Assembly (NCBI GenBank): GCA_023418705.1 | Contig: JAEZYZ010000132.1 | Location: forward strand, 1 to 64,000 | DNA length: 64,000 bases | Source of the DNA: Pseudomonadota bacterium | GTDB taxonomy: Bacteria; Myxococcota_A; Polyangia; Polyangiales; Polyangiaceae | Direction of reading: 5' to 3' | Shown here: positions 1-8,065 of the stretch, piece after piece | How positions within the stretch are numbered: the first letter of the stretch is position 1 | How the letters are laid out: every line of letters begins with the position of its first letter | Made by a program: the position numbers and the translations under genes | The notes under the pieces: generated by a model | What the model was told of the DNA's origin: nothing | What the model saw: the letters and a program-made list of their open reading frames with translations, nothing else | Databases searched by the model: none

Positions 1-1
1 C

Positions 2-1132
2 TGCGGGTGGGCGTCGCGCTGGGGGGCGGTGCGCGACGACCAGGTGACCTCGATCGCGCTCGAGGATGACGTCGTGCACGTCGGCGGCTCGTTCCGGAGC
101 GACACCATCGACTTCGGCGCGGGGCCCATCGAGATCTGGAACATCTCCGCCGGAAGCCCGAGCCCGTTTCTTGCGACCTTCGAGGACACCGGCACGGGGC
201 TCGATCACGTCCGCTCGCGCCGCTTCGACGGCCGTGGCGCGGTGGACGCGCTATCGGTCGCCTCATCGCTGTTCGTGGGCGGCACGTTCTACTCCGCCAT
301 GAGCATGGATGGACACGACGCGACCACCTGCTGTCCCACGTTCGACGGTATGTACGTCGGTGCGCTAGACGCGACCCTGGCGGGGCAATGGATGGCCGGC
401 GCGCGCGCGGCGCCGCCGAGCAACGACAATGTCTGGGGATGGGACCTGGCCGTGGCCGGAGAACGGGTGTTCGTCGCCGGTTCGGCGGAGGAATCGACGA
501 CGAGCTTCGGTGACACCCTCGTCGAGCCCCCCGGATCACCGGCTGCGTTTCTGGCCGCCTACACCACCGCCGGTGAGCTCGATTGGGTCAACCTCTGGGG
601 CCTCACCGCAGCGCGCGCCCATGGCCTGCGCGTCATCCCCGAGCCTGGCGGCACCGTCCTTTTCGCCGGCGTCGTCAGCGAGGGCACCGATCTGGGCAAG
701 GGACCGCTCACCTCCAGCAACGGCTACGGCGACCACCTGTTCGTCATGCGCGTCGACGCGACCGGCACCACTCAGGCGCTCGCCACCCTTCCCGTCGTCT
801 TCTGCCAGGCCCTCGATCTCGCCCTGCGCTCCGACGGCAGCGTCATCGTGCTCGCAAACTACCGTGGCACCCTGCAAATCGCCGGCGCCACCCTCGAAAG
901 CGCCGCGAGCGGCGACGTCTTTCTCGCGCAGCTGTCCCCCGATCTCTCCACCTGGCAGCACGCCGAACACATCGCCACCCCACATGACGACTGGAACTTC
1001 AGCGACGTCGCCGTCCTGCCCGACGACTCCATCGCCCTCGCCATCGACTTTATCGACTGGATCGAGCTGCGCGGCGAGCGCTACACCGGCTTCGACCGCT
1101 GGGCGACGCTGCTCGCGGTCGTGGACATGTGA
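2..1132 (+). CDS. Beta-propeller-like repeat protein, 5' end outside window
   Basis: The reading frame is open from base 2, so the start lies upstream of the window; a GTG at 29 is only internal. The visible part, about 376 residues, is built from repeats with V-x-V-G-G-S-F, V-F-V-A-G-S and V-L-F-A-G-V strands separated by about 50-60 residues. This pattern is usual in the large secreted beta-propeller (SBBP/kelch-like) proteins of myxobacteria. No catalytic residues are recognisable, and no signal peptide can be judged because the N-terminus is missing. The last 45 residues and their DNA are duplicated at about 3163-3300. An extracellular or outer-surface role is inferred from the family type only. 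Confidence 0.6.
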   Translation, partial: CGWASRWGAVRDDQVTSIALEDDVVHVGGSFRSDTIDFGAGPIEIWNISAGSPSPFLATFEDTGTGLDHVRSRRFDGRGAVDALSVASSLFVGGTFYSAMSMDGHDATTCCPTFDGMYVGALDATLAGQWMAGARAAPPSNDNVWGWDLAVAGERVFVAGSAEESTTSFGDTLVEPPGSPAAFLAAYTTAGELDWVNLWGLTAARAHGLRVIPEPGGTVLFAGVVSEGTDLGKGPLTSSNGYGDHLFVMRVDATGTTQALATLPVVFCQALDLALRSDGSVIVLANYRGTLQIAGATLESAASGDVFLAQLSPDLSTWQHAEHIATPHDDWNFSDVAVLPDDSIALAIDFIDWIELRGERYTGFDRWATLLAVVDM

Positions 1133-1294
1133 GCGCAAAGCAGCTCCCCGCGGCTGCTTCTGGCGACGACGCCTTTTCGACGACCGCGAAGCCGATGGAC
1201 GAGTTCAAGTACGAGCAACGCGCCACCGCGGGGGACGAGACCCATGGCGCCGATCAAGAGATGAAGCGCGCCGTGGTTGGTCTGCTCAACGGAC

Positions 1295-1561
1295 CTATTT
1301 CAGCTGACTGCCTTTGCTTGCTCTTCGGTTGTAGAGGTGAGTCTCGGCCTGGTCGGCGTCGATTTCGGATTGGCAGGGGACGCAACGACTCACCCCGGGC
1401 ATCGCGCGGCGCCGTGCCTCCGGAATGGCGGTGCCACAATCTTCACAGTGAGTCAGGCTTTCGCCCTTCGGCAGGCGGCGTCGCGCGAGGGCGACGGCGT
1501 CGTCGAGGGTTGCGTCGATTTGATCTTGAACCGCCCCGTCGTGGGCCCAGCCGCTGGCCAT
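1295..1561 (-). CDS. DksA/TraR-type C4 zinc-finger protein (YbiI-like)
   Basis: This 88-residue protein starts MASGWA and carries a four-cysteine zinc finger (CEDCG ... SRCVPCQ, roughly residues 40-62). It ends with N-R-R-x-S-K-x-S-Q-L-K, the same plan as the small Escherichia coli protein YbiI. The ATG at 1561 is preferred over an upstream start because AGGAG lies about eight bases before it. Family members resemble the zinc-finger tip of DksA, which enters the RNA polymerase secondary channel, but the long coiled coil is absent here, so direct DksA activity is doubtful. It stands alone with no operon partners. Confidence 0.85.
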   Translation of the reverse strand: MASGWAHDGAVQDQIDATLDDAVALARRRLPKGESLTHCEDCGTAIPEARRRAMPGVSRCVPCQSEIDADQAETHLYNRRASKGSQLK

Positions 1562-1762
1562 GGCGTGCTCCTGATGAGACTGCAAGTATGACCTGTACGG
1601 CGCTGAGCGCCAGTGCCGGCGGCGCCGTCCGACGAGCGGCTAGGTATTTGACAAGCACGTCGACGGACTCGTGGTCGGTAGCGAGACCGGGTCAGCCCCA
1701 TGGACCGCATGCGCGGCAAGGCAGCGCCGATCCGCTCCGGCGCGGACCGATCGCCCGGAGCT

Positions 1763-2827
1763 CTACGAGAGCAGAGCCGAGGGACCCGCGAGGGTCAGGA
1801 CGACGCTGCCCGTCTTCTGGCCGGAGTCTGCGTACCGGTATGCTTCTTGGATATCGTCCAGCGCGTACCTGCGGTCGATGACCGGTCGGAAGCGTCCAGC
1901 TTCGACGAGCGAGCGGATGAACGAAAGGTATTCCCCCTTGGGCACCGGCACCGGAAACACCACCTTTTTCCCGCCGAGCGCCGGGGTTATCAATGCCAGA
2001 GGCACGTTCTGCCACCCTGGTCCGAGCTCCGATGAACAGTAGGTCCCACCCGGCTTGAGCAAACGTTTGCATGCGCCGAACGTGCTCTTGCCCACCGAGT
2101 CGAACACGTAGTCATAGGCTCCGGGCTCCGCCTCCTGCGTGAAGTCGCAGGCCGCATAGTCGATGACCCTATCGGCGCCGAGCGACTTCAGGAGATCCAC
2201 GTTCTTCGTGTTCCCCACCGCCGTCACGCTCGCCTTTCGATCCACGCAGAACTGCAGCAGCGCCGAGCCGATCGCGCCGGTGGCGCCGTTGATGAGCACA
2301 CGCGCGCCAGGAGCGACGCCCCCGACACGTCTGATGACGCTGTACGCGTACCATCCCCCTTCTACGGAGGCCGCCGCCTCCTCGAAGCGCTGACCCTCCG
2401 GCATGCCCGTCATGGCTTCGCTGGGTGCCGCGACGAAAAACTCTGCGTGCGAGCCAACGCCGAGATCCTGGATGCCAAACACCCGGTCGCCCACGCGGAA
2501 CGCCGTAACGTTCGCCCCGACCTCGACCACCTCACCGGCGAAGTCGGTGCCCAGAGTCTTCAGCTTCGGCGTGATCGGGCCGGTGATCAAGCGCATGAAG
2601 AAAGGGCGCGAGCAGAGGAGCGCGTAATCCGTTCGGCTCACGGTTGCCGCGTGCACTCGAATCAGCACCTGCTCCGCGGTCGGCTTTGGCACCGGGATCT
2701 GCTCGACGCGAATCACATCGGGTGACCCGTAGCGATCGCGGCGTGCTGCTCGCATCGACTCAGGTATCCCATCGAGACGAGGGGCTTCCCCTATGATGGT
2801 GGGGGCCAACGCGCTTTCATTGGGCAT
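1763..2827 (-). CDS. Zinc-independent medium-chain dehydrogenase/quinone oxidoreductase
   Basis: This 354-residue protein belongs to the MDR superfamily. The N-terminal GroES-like domain contains GTDFAGEVVEVG at about residues 93-104, and the Rossmann domain has NGATGAIGSA at about 180-189. The canonical cysteine cluster of zinc alcohol dehydrogenases is missing, so it is most like NADPH:quinone reductases or reductases of activated double bonds. The substrate is not predictable. The start is uncertain: ATG 2827 or ATG 2755 are both possible. The longer reading frame runs back through a duplicated 21-bp repeat encoding TAPHRKV twice and is unlikely to be translated. Confidence 0.8.
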   Translation of the reverse strand: MPNESALAPTIIGEAPRLDGIPESMRAARRDRYGSPDVIRVEQIPVPKPTAEQVLIRVHAATVSRTDYALLCSRPFFMRLITGPITPKLKTLGTDFAGEVVEVGANVTAFRVGDRVFGIQDLGVGSHAEFFVAAPSEAMTGMPEGQRFEEAAASVEGGWYAYSVIRRVGGVAPGARVLINGATGAIGSALLQFCVDRKASVTAVGNTKNVDLLKSLGADRVIDYAACDFTQEAEPGAYDYVFDSVGKSTFGACKRLLKPGGTYCSSELGPGWQNVPLALITPALGGKKVVFPVPVPKGEYLSFIRSLVEAGRFRPVIDRRYALDDIQEAYRYADSGQKTGSVVLTLAGPSALLS

Positions 2828-2836
2828 GTTTGTGCT

Positions 2837-2878
2837 CACTTTCCGATGCGGTGCGGTCACTTTCCGATGCGGTGCGGT
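2837..2878. repeat. Perfect 21-bp direct repeat, two copies
   Basis: Two identical adjacent 21-bp units (2837-2857 and 2858-2878, starting CACTTTCCGATGCGG) lie just upstream of the dehydrogenase start at 2827. They may be operator sites for that gene, or simply a recent tandem duplication. Confidence 0.7.
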
Positions 2879-3613
2879 CACTGCACACCACGCAGCGTTC
2901 GACAAAAAAGAGGGCACGTCCAGCTCGCCTTCGCTCCTTCAATATACCGGTCTCCGCCGCGGTGCCGAGCGCCGCGCGGTCCCGCCCCTGATCCCGCCAT
3001 CGCCGCGGTCCCCGTTCCCGTCTCCGCCGCGGTGCCGGTCGCCGCCCCTGATCCCGCCATCGCCGCGGTCCCGGTTTCCGTCTCCGCCGCGGTCCCGGTC
3101 GCCGCCGCGGTGCCGATCGCCGCCGCGGTCCCGGTCGCCGCCGCGGTCCCGATCGCACGAGACACATGGCGGCTCTTCAGCGACGTCGCCCTGCTCCCCG
3201 ACGACTCCATCGCCCTCGCCATCGACTTCATCGACTGGATCGAGCTGCGCGGCGAGCGCCACACCGGCTTCGACCGCTGGGCGACGCTGCTCACCGTCAT
3301 GCAGAAGACGACGGGCTGCGGGCCCAAGAGGTGGGGGCCGGCCATCATCGGCTTCGGCACCTACCACTACCGATACGAGAGCGGTCGCGAGGGGGATTGG
3401 TTTCTGACCGGCTTTTCGCCGAGGAAAAACGACCTGACCCTCTACATCATGGCCGGGTTCGATCGCTATGACAGCATCATGAAGCGCCTGGGCAAGTACA
3501 AAACCGGCAAATCTTGCCTTTACATCAAGAAGCTCGCCGACATCGATCGTGATGCCCTGCGCGAGCTGATCGGGGCGTCCGTCGGACACATTCGGCGCAC
3601 GTATCCGGGCTGA
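2846..3613 (+). CDS. Chimeric ORF: repeat tract + propeller 3' copy + DUF1801 C-terminal part
   Basis: The 255-codon frame has three parts. Codons 1-105 are low-complexity A/V/P repeats. About residues 106-151 copy the C-terminus of the propeller protein that ends at 1132 (LPDDSIALAIDFIDWIELRG is identical). From about residue 152 the sequence is a DUF1801 (YdhG-like) domain containing GPAIIGFGTYHYRYESGRE, GFSPRKNDLTLYIM and KTGKSCLYIKKL. Such DUF1801 proteins are normally about 140 residues; the first 35 or so are missing and replaced by propeller sequence. Translation may begin at the ATG at 3300. It could be a hybrid gene or a decayed DUF1801 gene. The function of DUF1801 is not established. 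Confidence 0.6.
   Translation: MRCGHFPMRCGHCTPRSVRQKRGHVQLAFAPSIYRSPPRCRAPRGPAPDPAIAAVPVPVSAAVPVAAPDPAIAAVPVSVSAAVPVAAAVPIAAAVPVAAAVPIARDTWRLFSDVALLPDDSIALAIDFIDWIELRGERHTGFDRWATLLTVMQKTTGCGPKRWGPAIIGFGTYHYRYESGREGDWFLTGFSPRKNDLTLYIMAGFDRYDSIMKRLGKYKTGKSCLYIKKLADIDRDALRELIGASVGHIRRTYPG
2987..3160. repeat. Tandem repeat: 60-bp unit twice, then 18-bp units
   Basis: A 60-bp unit is repeated (2987-3046 and 3047-3106, starting CCCCTGATCCCGCC). It passes into an 18-bp GC-rich unit of the form GCCGCCGCGGTSCCGRTC, repeated to about 3160. In the + frame this would encode A/V/P-rich repeats such as VAAAVPIAAAVPVA. The tract sits directly before the copied propeller-gene end at about 3163, so it may have promoted the rearrangement. 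Confidence 0.75.
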
Positions 3614-3655
3614 TCTGGGCTGAGTGGGCGGCTCACGATCGCTGCTGGAAAGCCA

Positions 3656-4258
3656 CTACTGCGCCCGTTTGCTCTGGCGCTGCCGGTAGGCCTCGAACTT
3701 CTGCATCTTGGGTAAGGCGACGGCGCGGATATAGGGTTGGTTCGGGTTCCGCGCGGCGTAGTCGTGGTGGTAGCCCTCGGCTTCGTAGAAGCGGTCCAGG
3801 GGGACGAGCTCCGTCGCGAGCGGTGCATCGAACACACCCGCCCGCTCAATCTGATCCATGTAGCGCTTGGCCACCTCCTGCTGCTGATCGTCCGCGTAGA
3901 AGATGGCAGAACGGTACTGGCGACCCACGTCGTTGCCTTGCCGGTTCACCTGCGTGGGATCGTGCGCGATGGCGAAGAACACCTTCAGGATCTCGCCGAG
4001 CCCAATCCGGCCCGCGTCGTAGACGACCTCCACCACTTCGGCATGATCCGTTTCGCCGGAGCAGACCGTGCGGTAGTCCGCCGTTGCCTCCGTGCCGCCC
4101 GCGTAGCCCGGACGAACATGGCCAACGCCGTCCAGCGCCTTGAACACCGCCTCCACGCACCAGAAGCAGCCGCCGCCCAGGACGATAGATTTTTCGCCTT
4201 CCCCCTTGGGGTCGAACTCCGCCGCGGGGAAGGACCAGGGATCGATGGTGAGGGACAT
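3656..4258 (-). CDS. msrA: Peptide methionine sulfoxide reductase MsrA
   Basis: This 200-residue protein contains the family signature GGGCFWCVEAVF, placing the catalytic cysteine at residue 31. The family reduces the S-epimer of methionine sulfoxide, free or in proteins, with thioredoxin as the usual donor. The motifs GYAGG, HAEVVEVVYD and RQYRSAIF follow in the expected order. Length fits the family. The start is supported by TAGGAG seven bases upstream. It is a cytosolic repair enzyme; no operon partner is apparent. Confidence 0.95.
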   Translation of the reverse strand: MSLTIDPWSFPAAEFDPKGEGEKSIVLGGGCFWCVEAVFKALDGVGHVRPGYAGGTEATADYRTVCSGETDHAEVVEVVYDAGRIGLGEILKVFFAIAHDPTQVNRQGNDVGRQYRSAIFYADDQQQEVAKRYMDQIERAGVFDAPLATELVPLDRFYEAEGYHHDYAARNPNQPYIRAVALPKMQKFEAYRQRQSKRAQ

Positions 4259-4617
4259 TCGGGACTCCTAGAGTGAGGGCTGCCGGCGCGGGATTGCCGG
4301 ACCGCCGCGCTGCCGGACCGCCGGACCACGTCGTTGCACACAACATACCGCGCGCCTGCTCGGAGCGCAGCCTGCCAAGGTAAGTCCCGACAGCACGGAT
4401 GCACGGCCCTCGGAGCCGCCAACTAGCGAAATTCGTTTGTCACCGAAGCGGGCGACAAGTTCGAGGTGCCCACCCAAAGCAGCGACCTGGCGTTGCAGGG
4501 TGCAACCTGGCAGTCGTCGAGACTACGGCACCTTCAGCGCGGAATTCGGCCTGGGAGGTGGGGAGCCGCCCGGACGCGACGCCGAGAACCCTTGTTGAAC
4601 GCGACGAACCGCATGAC
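4259..4617. other. Intergenic region without recognisable gene
   Basis: This 359-bp stretch lies between the msrA start and the stop of the DUF5063 gene. It should hold the msrA promoter. No convincing coding frame, RNA gene or terminator is seen. Confidence 0.5.
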
Positions 4618-5094
4618 CTACGCCTCCGCGTCGAGATCGTCGTCCGCCAGCATGTAGTCGTTGAGGGCGTGGTGGATGGCGCGGAGCGCAGCGACCAGAC
4701 GAGCACCACAGTGTCCTCTGATCGAGAAACGCCAGCACCAGACCGCGTTTGCCGTCCTCCCAGCATCGAGATCGCGCAGCGGCCCGGCTAGATCGGAGTA
4801 GATGTCGACAAGGTCCTCGGCGAGAGACGCCATGACCGGAGCGTCTTCGATATACGGGTTGTACACCTCGCTGTACAAGGCGAATTTGCCAAGCGATGGC
4901 AACTCAGGCGGCGAGACCGACGGAGGCAGCCGAGCCTCGTCGGGCTCGATCTCCGGAAGGCAGAGCCCGACGGCGTAGATCCGCGACAGGAGCCGCGCGC
5001 AAGCCTCCAGCAGCTCAGGCGGCGGCATCTGCGCCGCGCGCTCGACGAGCGCCAGGTATTCTCGGACGAGCGCCGGAAAGTCTTGATCTTCCAT
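4618..5094 (-). CDS. DUF5063-family protein
   Basis: The protein has 158 residues, is acidic, and looks all-helical. Its N-terminus (F-x-x-L-V-R-E-Y-L-A-L-V-E) and its C-terminal block (WRFSIRGHCGARLVAALRAI) match my recollection of DUF5063 proteins. These have no established biochemical function and often sit among small hypothetical or immunity-like genes. Here it is followed upstream by two more small hypothetical genes on the same strand, each preceded by the same short intergenic repeat (5107-5128, 5644-5665 and 6139-6160). No signal peptide or membrane segment is visible. Confidence 0.65.
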   Translation of the reverse strand: MEDQDFPALVREYLALVERAAQMPPPELLEACARLLSRIYAVGLCLPEIEPDEARLPPSVSPPELPSLGKFALYSEVYNPYIEDAPVMASLAEDLVDIYSDLAGPLRDLDAGRTANAVWCWRFSIRGHCGARLVAALRAIHHALNDYMLADDDLDAEA

Positions 5095-5106
5095 CGTGGG
5101 TGTCCG

Positions 5107-5128
5107 CCAAGGTACTGCGGTTCGGCGG
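5107..5128. repeat. Intergenic repeat, copy 1
   Basis: The core GGTACTGCGGTTCGGCGGC matches the copies at 5644-5665 and 6139-6160 (consensus GGTACTACGGTTCAGCGGC). Each copy lies just upstream of a minus-strand small gene, here the gene starting at 5094. This copy is the most diverged. Confidence 0.65.
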
Positions 5129-5229
5129 CAACTGGCGAGGGAAAGCGCCCGCGCGGCGGCGGCGGCGGCGGCGGTCGTGCCCGGTGAGCCAGACGCGCGG
5201 TCTCCTTCACCTGAAGTTGGACCGTTTTG

Positions 5230-5589
5230 CTACTGGCGCTTCTTTTGGGCAAGAACGCGAACGGTCGCATAGTAGATGCCCCAGCAGTCGGGCGACTCTG
5301 CGAATTTGGCGTAGCGAGCGATGTCTGCCGCCGTTGCGTGTCCCGTCGAGACGTACTTGTCTGCTAGCGACAGGATGGAAAGACGCATCATCTCAGCCAG
5401 GCTCGACGCGCCCGGTTCCGCCGGACAGTCGTACTCGACGTCAACCACGCTTGCTGCAACCTCTCGAACCAACCCGGGGAGCGCGCGTCCGAACGCGTAA
5501 TTCATGCCTCGGTTCGAGAACATCGCCTTCACCGCGTGCCTCACGTTGTCAAACGCACGGCTCAGCTCCGCAGGGCCGATCAAGGGCAC
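5230..5589 (-). CDS. Hypothetical protein, probable extended N-terminus
   Basis: I do not recognise this 119-residue protein. It is predicted alpha-helical, with no signal peptide or membrane segment. The GTG at 5589 has no ribosome binding site. The same frame continues upstream with protein-like sequence (YLALEEPEFSAAV) to about 5646, where only non-start codons are found. A strong GGGGGAATG lies nearby in another frame. A lost base near the 5' end, or a missed start, is therefore possible. It lies between two other small hypothetical genes that share the repeated upstream element, suggesting a cassette-like array. Confidence 0.5.
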   Translation of the reverse strand: MPLIGPAELSRAFDNVRHAVKAMFSNRGMNYAFGRALPGLVREVAASVVDVEYDCPAEPGASSLAEMMRLSILSLADKYVSTGHATAADIARYAKFAESPDCWGIYYATVRVLAQKKRQ

Positions 5590-5643
5590 GGCTGCGCTGA
5601 ATTCAGGCTCTTCTAGAGCGAGGTATCGTCGCGCATTCCCCCT

Positions 5644-5665
5644 AACGGTACTACGGTTCAGCGGC
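5644..5665. repeat. Intergenic repeat, copy 2
   Basis: AACGGTACTACGGTTCAGCG and the following GC match copy 3 at all but one position. It lies about 55 bp upstream of the GTG at 5589, inside the apparent extended reading frame of that gene. Confidence 0.7.
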
Positions 5666-5672
5666 GAACGGG

Positions 5673-6122
5673 TTACAGTTGGTCAGGCTCGTTGCGTACG
5701 TATCGAGGTTCACCGTCGGTACCAAGATATGCGAACCCGGGGATTGTGAGCTCGATCGTGTGGAGTTTCCCAAGGTTATTCGACGCCACGCGCACTGGGA
5801 ATTCGACGCGGGGGAGGCTTCCGCGCTCCGGGCGAGTGATCCCGAACCAGAATGTTATGCATTCTCCGTCGACGAACATCACCGGCTGGGCGTGCTCAAG
5901 GAGCGGAGGTTCAACCCAGTGCAGGTACCCACGATAGGACCGTCCCGAAGAATCCGTGAAGAGGGCGGCGACAAGAACGGCATCGTGAGGATCGGGTCCG
6001 CGCGGGTCCGTCGCGGGTCGAACGGTCGCCTCGTCACAGGTGGGATCATCCTCGGTCGGAAAGTACCAGACCGGGTACCGGTCGAAGTCGGATGACGTCA
6101 GGTCCCAGACTTGCTTTTGCAT
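5673..6122 (-). CDS. Hypothetical protein
   Basis: The protein is 149 residues from ATG 6122 (starting MQKQVWDL) or 155 from 6140. It is rich in beta-prone segments (PVWYFP, CITFWFGI, IELTIPGFAYLG) and contains no recognised catalytic motif. I do not recognise the family. The clustering of small unrelated genes with a shared upstream repeat resembles arrays of immunity or accessory genes, but nothing in the sequence proves that role. Confidence 0.55.
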   Translation of the reverse strand: MQKQVWDLTSSDFDRYPVWYFPTEDDPTCDEATVRPATDPRGPDPHDAVLVAALFTDSSGRSYRGYLHWVEPPLLEHAQPVMFVDGECITFWFGITRPERGSLPRVEFPVRVASNNLGKLHTIELTIPGFAYLGTDGEPRYVRNEPDQL

Positions 6123-6138
6123 GCCGATTCGTTCGCCC

Positions 6139-6160
6139 AACGGTACGACGGTTCAGCGGC
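6139..6160. repeat. Intergenic repeat, copy 3
   Basis: AACGGTACGACGGTTCAGCG and the following GC form the third copy of the element seen at 5107 and 5644. It abuts both the 5' end of the 149-aa gene and the beginning of the alpha/beta hydrolase remnant. Confidence 0.7.
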
Positions 6161-6304
6161 GCCCGCGCCACCGCCGCCGCCATCCCCGGCGCCGAGCTCG
6201 TCCTCATCGAAGGCATGGGCCACAACCTCCCTCCCGGCCTCTGGGATCGAACCGCCGATCGCATCGCCGCCATCGTGCAGAAGGGGGAGGCGCGGAGGCG
6301 GTGA
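6158..6304 (+). pseudogene. 3' remnant of an alpha/beta hydrolase gene, copy 1
   Basis: The frame encodes about 48 residues (ARATAAAIPGAELVLIEGMG, then HNLPPGLWDR and IAAIVQKGEA) before a TGA. This is the usual C-terminus of alpha/beta-fold hydrolases, with the catalytic histidine in GMGHNLPP. The rest of the gene (nucleophile, acid, oxyanion residues) is absent. A near-identical second copy of its last 100 bp lies at 7022-7124. Confidence 0.75.
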
Positions 6305-6425
6305 GGGGGCGGCGGCGGCCTTCAGCGGAGCTCATCGCTGCGTGGCCAAGAGAGGGATCCGGATGGCAGAGAGCTCGTCAAACGCGCCGAGCGAAGGCGA
6401 GGTCTTCGTCAGCTGCAAGCGCGAG

Positions 6426-6755
6426 CTAGCCAGCCCCCTCACCCTCAAAACCGCACGCAATGAGAAGTGCGCGATGAGCTTCCGGCCATCGAGCATGGGG
6501 GAGACGGCAAAGAGTTGAGCCGATCCGGTTCTTCTGCGCCAGGGCAATATGATCAAAGTTCAAGGCGCAGGATACCGGCATGCCGTCATCTGGGGTCAGT
6601 ATCAGTTCCGTAGCCAAGCCGCGAATCGTGCGGGTGGCAGGGACGACGATCAGCTCGTTGATGTGGCCGGCTATCGTGTCTCGAGTGAGTATCAGTACCG
6701 GACGGCGCTTGTCGGGGCTCCGAAACGTGTACCACCGGATTTCGCCTCGCCTCAC
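6426..6755 (-). CDS. MazF/PemK-family endoribonuclease toxin
   Basis: This 109-residue protein has the MazF fold signature: RRGEIRWYTF at the N-terminus, RPVLILTRD, and LNFDHIALAQKNRI towards the C-terminus. The family cleaves single-stranded RNA at short sequences and is neutralised by a small upstream-encoded antitoxin. The start is taken as GTG 6755, which overlaps the antitoxin stop as GTGA and is preceded by GGGAGG, indicating translational coupling. It forms a type II toxin-antitoxin pair with the gene at 6752-6958. The pair is flanked by two copies of a hydrolase 3' end. Confidence 0.85.
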   Translation of the reverse strand: MRRGEIRWYTFRSPDKRRPVLILTRDTIAGHINELIVVPATRTIRGLATELILTPDDGMPVSCALNFDHIALAQKNRIGSTLCRLPHARWPEAHRALLIACGFEGEGAG

Positions 6756-6958
6756 TCGACGTCCTCCCAACCTTCAGCCTCCCAGGCGAGCGGCTCCTCG
6801 TGGGTCGAAAACTCGTCCGCGCCCGGGGGCGCAGCTCGGTAGGCCGCCGCGTCCTGCTCTGGTGACCTGGAGATGAGCCGAATGAGGCGTAGCCGCTCCT
6901 GCGGCGGCAGCCGCTCGACGAGCGGCCAAACATCGTCAGCTGTGAGGGGCTGAGCCAT
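6752..6958 (-). CDS. Putative antitoxin of the MazF pair
   Basis: This 68-residue acidic protein starts MAQPLTADDVWPLVE and ends LAWEAEGWEDVE. The helical N-terminal half (LPPQERLRLIRLI) followed by an acidic, tryptophan-rich tail is typical of small antitoxins that wrap the toxin. No ribbon-helix-helix or AbrB motif can be assigned with confidence. Its stop overlaps the toxin start by four bases. The function is inferred mainly from position. Confidence 0.7.
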   Translation of the reverse strand: MAQPLTADDVWPLVERLPPQERLRLIRLISRSPEQDAAAYRAAPPGADEFSTHEEPLAWEAEGWEDVE

Positions 6959-7021
6959 GGCTGAACTATACCAGCGCCGGGCCAGCGCTGCCGCCGCAGC
7001 ACCGCCGGGTCGCCGGCCGGA

Positions 7022-7124
7022 GTTCGAAGGCATGGGCCACAACCTCCCCCCCGGCCTCTGGGATCGAATCGCCGATCGCATCGCGGCCATCGTGCAGAAG
7101 GGGGAGGCGGTGCGGGGGCGGTGA
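7022..7124 (+). pseudogene. 3' remnant of an alpha/beta hydrolase gene, copy 2
   Basis: This segment encodes EGMGHNLPPGLWDR and IAAIVQKGEA and ends in TGA. It is almost identical to 6204-6304. The direct repeats bracket the MazF pair and suggest insertion or duplication by recombination at the hydrolase 3' end. Confidence 0.75.
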
Positions 7125-7179
7125 CGCCGCGGTACCGCGACCTTCGGCCCGAGCGAGCCCCCCAGCGCCGCCGACGACC

Positions 7180-7864
7180 TCACGTCGCCGAGGAGCATGC
7201 GTCGAGGAGTGCCGTCAGCTCGTCCTGGATCGAATCGTCGAGATCGGCGCGCGAGCAGCCCTCCCGGAGGTGCTCCGACCCTCCTGGCAACCCGAGGCGC
7301 TGCAGGACGAACGCTTCGCTGATCAGGCTTCGTGGGTAGCTCTCCCTCGAGAAGCGGACGGCAGGTCGCGCGTCCCACTCTCGATACAACCCCGGGAGGT
7401 CGGAAACCCCCCGGACCCGCGCCAGGTCCGACAGCGCCCTCTGACAAACCTTGACTGCAAAGGCCGGCGAGCCGCTCCAGATCCGACATGGCGACCAGGC
7501 GAGACTGGGTCCACCCGTCGACGCCGTCGAAGTCCAGCGGATCCCAGACCAGATCGAGCGCTGCTGACTTGGCCGTTCGATGCCAGCGAACCCGTTTGGC
7601 CGCCACGTGCGGGACAAAGTCGAGGGAAACTCCCCAGCGCGCCGCAGCCGCAGCCCCCTTCACCGAGTACAGCTCGATCACGTCGCGAATCTCCGGCTTG
7701 GCGCTGCGCACCCACTTGAGTCCTTTCACCGCCTCGAACCCTTGGCTCCCCAGCCTGCCATCGAACGCCCCCCGAAGCGTCTCGTTGAACGCCGCGCTCG
7801 GCACGAGCTCCGTCACCCCAAACCCAAGCCGCCAACCGAACACCTTCTTGATGCGATCGAACAT
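7180..7864 (-). CDS. Hypothetical protein, frameshifted near 7465
   Basis: The N-terminal 140 residues or so (MFDRIKKVFGWRLGFG ... QSRLVAMSDLERLAG) and the C-terminal 95 or so (FAVKVCQRALSDLARV ... DELTALLDACSSAT) lie in different frames. Removing one C in the GGCCTTT run near 7465 restores a single protein of about 227 residues. The N-terminal half resembles small proteins of the DUF4304 type, but I am not sure of that assignment. Both halves keep coding character, so the shift may be a sequencing error or a very recent mutation. There is no obvious partner gene. Confidence 0.55.
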
Positions 7865-8065
7865 GATGCCTGATGCCCCCCGACCGTACCCCAGCCGCCC
7901 TTCAAGCGGCTACTACGAGAGGGACATCGAGCCGCGTTCCAAACAAGCTGATGCCGAAGCTTGCAGCGCGGGGCCGCCAGTCACAATTGTGATCGCGCGT
8001 CATCGGGCTCGCGCTGGCAGCCATCGGCGGCGTGGAGCCGACGAGGCCATCCGCCGACTTTCGCT

